Origin: Deltaproteobacteria bacterium
GTDB taxonomy: Bacteria > Myxococcota_A > UBA796 > SXON01
Direction: 5' to 3'
Length of the DNA stretch: 42,507 bases
Assembly: GCA_014191855.1 (NCBI GenBank)
Contig: BJHF01000057.1
Span: 1-42,507, forward strand
The notes under the pieces were generated by a model. The model had not been told where the DNA came from and made no database searches. It saw only the letters and a list, made by a program, of their open reading frames with translations. Positions within the stretch are counted from its first letter, which is position 1. Every line of letters begins with the position of its first letter. Positions 41,010-42,507 of the stretch are shown here, one piece after another. The position numbers and the translations under genes are program-made.

Positions 41010-42397
41010 CGCCGCCTCCGCATCAACTTCACCCCCTCCAGCACGGTCACCGGCACGAGCCCCAGGCCCAGGGGCAGCAGGCAGTCGTGGAAGCCGAGCG
41101 GGGTGAGGCCGAAGAGCCGTTGCGTCAGCGGCAGATGGTGCATCCCGATCTGCAACGCGACGGACGCCCCCACCACGATGAGCAGGCGGGGGTTGGAGAA
41201 GGCGCCGACCTGCCACAGCGTTCGGGTGGGGCTCCGGGCGGCAAACGCCCGGAACAGCTCAACGAAGACCAGGGTCGTGAACGCCAGGTTCCTCAGCTCC
41301 GTGGGGCTGCCGGTGCGCGTCGTGAGGTCGGCGTCGTTGCAGGCGGCTGCTGCGTAGGTGAGCGCCTGGGTATCCGCGCCCCACGTTTCCCGAACGTGCA
41401 TCTCGCCGGTCGTGAGCGTTCCGGTCTTGTCGGTGCAGATCACGGTCGCCGATCCAAGTGTTTCTACGGCAGCAAGGCGCCGCACGAGCACGTTCTGGCG
41501 GGCCATGCGCTCGACGCCGACGGCAAGGGCAATCGTGACGACCGCGGGGAGCCCTTCGGGCACCGCGGCCACGGCGAGCGATACGGACGACAACAACACC
41601 TCAAGCCAAGGCACGCCGCGAAAGAAGCCGATCACCGCGACCAACGCGACGACGCCGAGGCACAGCCGGATGAGCGTTCGCGACACGCCGGCGAGCTGCA
41701 CCTGAAGCGGGGTGGCCTCGTCGTGGGCGCTCTCCAGCAGCGTGGCGATGTGGCCAAGCTGCGACTCCATGCCGGTAGCGAACACTTCCGCAACGCCCGT
41801 GCCGGCCACCACCGCCGTGCCCGCGAATACCCGATCCCGGCGATCGGCCAGGGCCACCTGGTCGTCGAGGGGGGTCGGGTCCTTGTCGACCGCCACGCTC
41901 TCGCCGGTGAGGGCCGCCTCGTTTACGGCCAAGACGTTCGCCTCGACAATCTGCGCGTCCGCCGCCACGAGGTCGCCGGGCTCGAGCAGCAGGAGATCCC
42001 CGGGCACGACGGTGGCGGCGGGGACGACGACGGCGTGCCCATCTCGGCGGACGCGGGCCCGTGGCGCGGTCATCGCCCGCAGCGCGAGCACGGCCCGCTC
42101 GGCGCGGTATTCCTGGAAGAACCCGATGAGCCCGTTGAGCGCGATGATCGTGAGGATCGCCACGCCGTCGGCTACTTCGCCAAGCACGAGCGCGATCACG
42201 CTGGACACCGCCAGGAGCGCGATCACGGGACTCGCGAATTGACGGCCAAGGATGCGGCACAGCGACGTAACCGCCTCGCGGCGCAGCTCGTTTGGGCCCG
42301 TCTTTTCGAGGCGTTCCGCGGCCTCGGCGGCGGTGAGTCCTGTAGCGGGGGTGCCCACGCTCACGACGCGCAGGCCGTCATGGCAGGCAACAGGCAA
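41006..42397 (-). CDS. P-type cation ATPase with internal in-frame deletion
   Basis: 463 residues, about half the usual 850-900 for calcium-type P-type ATPases. Present are the N-terminal domain (TGPNEL), TM1-2, the actuator domain with LTGES (163-167), TM3-4 with PEGLP (280-284), and the phosphorylation site CTDKTGTLT (Asp323). After GSPTE (residues 363-367) the sequence jumps straight to RNLAFTTLVFVELF of the C-terminal membrane domain. The nucleotide-binding domain, the GDGxNDAP hinge motif and TM5-7 with ion-binding residues are missing. The frame is unbroken. It cannot pump by the normal mechanism. The first start codon available is TTG at 42397; GTG codons lie about 30 nt further in. 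Confidence 0.8.
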   Translation of the reverse strand: MPVACHDGLRVVSVGTPATGLTAAEAAERLEKTGPNELRREAVTSLCRILGRQFASPVIALLAVSSVIALVLGEVADGVAILTIIALNGLIGFFQEYRAERAVLALRAMTAPRARVRRDGHAVVVPAATVVPGDLLLLEPGDLVAADAQIVEANVLAVNEAALTGESVAVDKDPTPLDDQVALADRRDRVFAGTAVVAGTGVAEVFATGMESQLGHIATLLESAHDEATPLQVQLAGVSRTLIRLCLGVVALVAVIGFFRGVPWLEVLLSSVSLAVAAVPEGLPAVVTIALAVGVERMARQNVLVRRLAAVETLGSATVICTDKTGTLTTGEMHVRETWGADTQALTYAAAACNDADLTTRTGSPTELRNLAFTTLVFVELFRAFAARSPTRTLWQVGAFSNPRLLIVVGASVALQIGMHHLPLTQRLFGLTPLGFHDCLLPLGLGLVPVTVLEGVKLMRRRR

Positions 42398-42410
42398 GGA
42401 TAACTAAGGT

Positions 42411-42507
42411 TCATCGCCCATCTAGGCGGGCGAGCCGTGCACGGGCGAGCTCGACCGCCAGGTCGGCGTCCGCGACGTCGCGCGCGATCTCCACGTCCGT
42501 TTGCCAG
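42411..42507 (-). CDS. C-terminal end of an unidentified protein (partial)
   Basis: A minus-strand frame enters from the window edge and ends with TGA at 42413-42411, encoding about 31 residues. It is helical and rich in Ala, Arg and Asp (VEIARDVADADLAVELARAR, then LARLDGR). Codons mostly end in G or C. The helical tail is vaguely like an ATP synthase epsilon C-terminus, but that is not enough to name it. It lies 13 nt upstream of the truncated P-type ATPase gene. Confidence 0.45.
   Translation of the reverse strand, partial: WQTDVEIARDVADADLAVELARARLARLDGR

Noticed and set aside
41006..42397. Frameshift as the explanation for the short P-type ATPase
   Set aside because: The frame is continuous from the start through the C-terminal membrane domain. 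Sequence is missing, not shifted.
39636..42403. Long frames opposite metH (minus) and opposite the P-type ATPase (plus)
   Set aside because: Neither has recognisable domains. The opposite strand has DVHDIGKN and DKTGTLT respectively.

Overview
The window is very GC-rich, densely packed DNA. It has no rRNA, tRNA, phage or CRISPR that I can see. Several traits point to a Myxococcota-like or other former-Deltaproteobacteria organism, probably little-cultured: secreted lipoproteins with acidic Asp/Thr/Gly tethers, huge MopE-motif proteins, a Gld-type ABC system, a GMC oxidoreductase with a Tat-exported partner, and a PilZ sensor. The taxonomic guess is inference only.

Layout. 1-67 is the tail of an unidentified gene. 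401-1059 (-) is a Phd/VapC-type toxin-antitoxin pair with a clear operator palindrome. 1305-7222 (-) is a six-gene run: Gld-type ABC ATPase, permease and auxiliary protein, then a Tat-signal 'gluconate dehydrogenase subunit 3'-like protein, a GMC flavoprotein and a ferritin-like protein. 7363-19028 (+) is the most striking part: four consecutive, tightly spaced lipoprotein genes. They encode two giant acidic MopE-motif proteins (one with fifteen 67/68-residue repeats and a lamin-tail-like C-terminus, one with a beta-helix C-terminus), a penta-heme cytochrome c and a multicopper oxidase. I read it as one extracellular metal/electron-transfer assembly. 19030-19274 is a cluster of direct and inverted repeats resembling REP/REPIN elements.

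19277-34469 is a mosaic of short units: a CPBP-type membrane protease, a carbamoyltransferase homologue that has lost its catalytic motifs followed by HMG-CoA lyase and a double-FHA protein, a membrane-associated methyltransferase, a small membrane protein, a COG2509-type FAD protein, an M28 membrane peptidase overlapping an FKBP isomerase, a multi-pass membrane protein, a two-TM PilZ sensor, a beta-helix lipoprotein, and a B12-binding radical SAM enzyme. 34628-42397 holds a POT peptide transporter, an AAA/DUF4143 ATPase, full-length cobalamin-dependent methionine synthase with a 14-bp palindrome just upstream, and a P-type ATPase with a large in-frame internal deletion. The window ends in the tail of another minus-strand gene.

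Across the window many genes lack a Shine-Dalgarno sequence and instead carry a TAnnnT-like hexamer 5-9 nt before the start codon. This suggests that leaderless transcripts are common in this organism.
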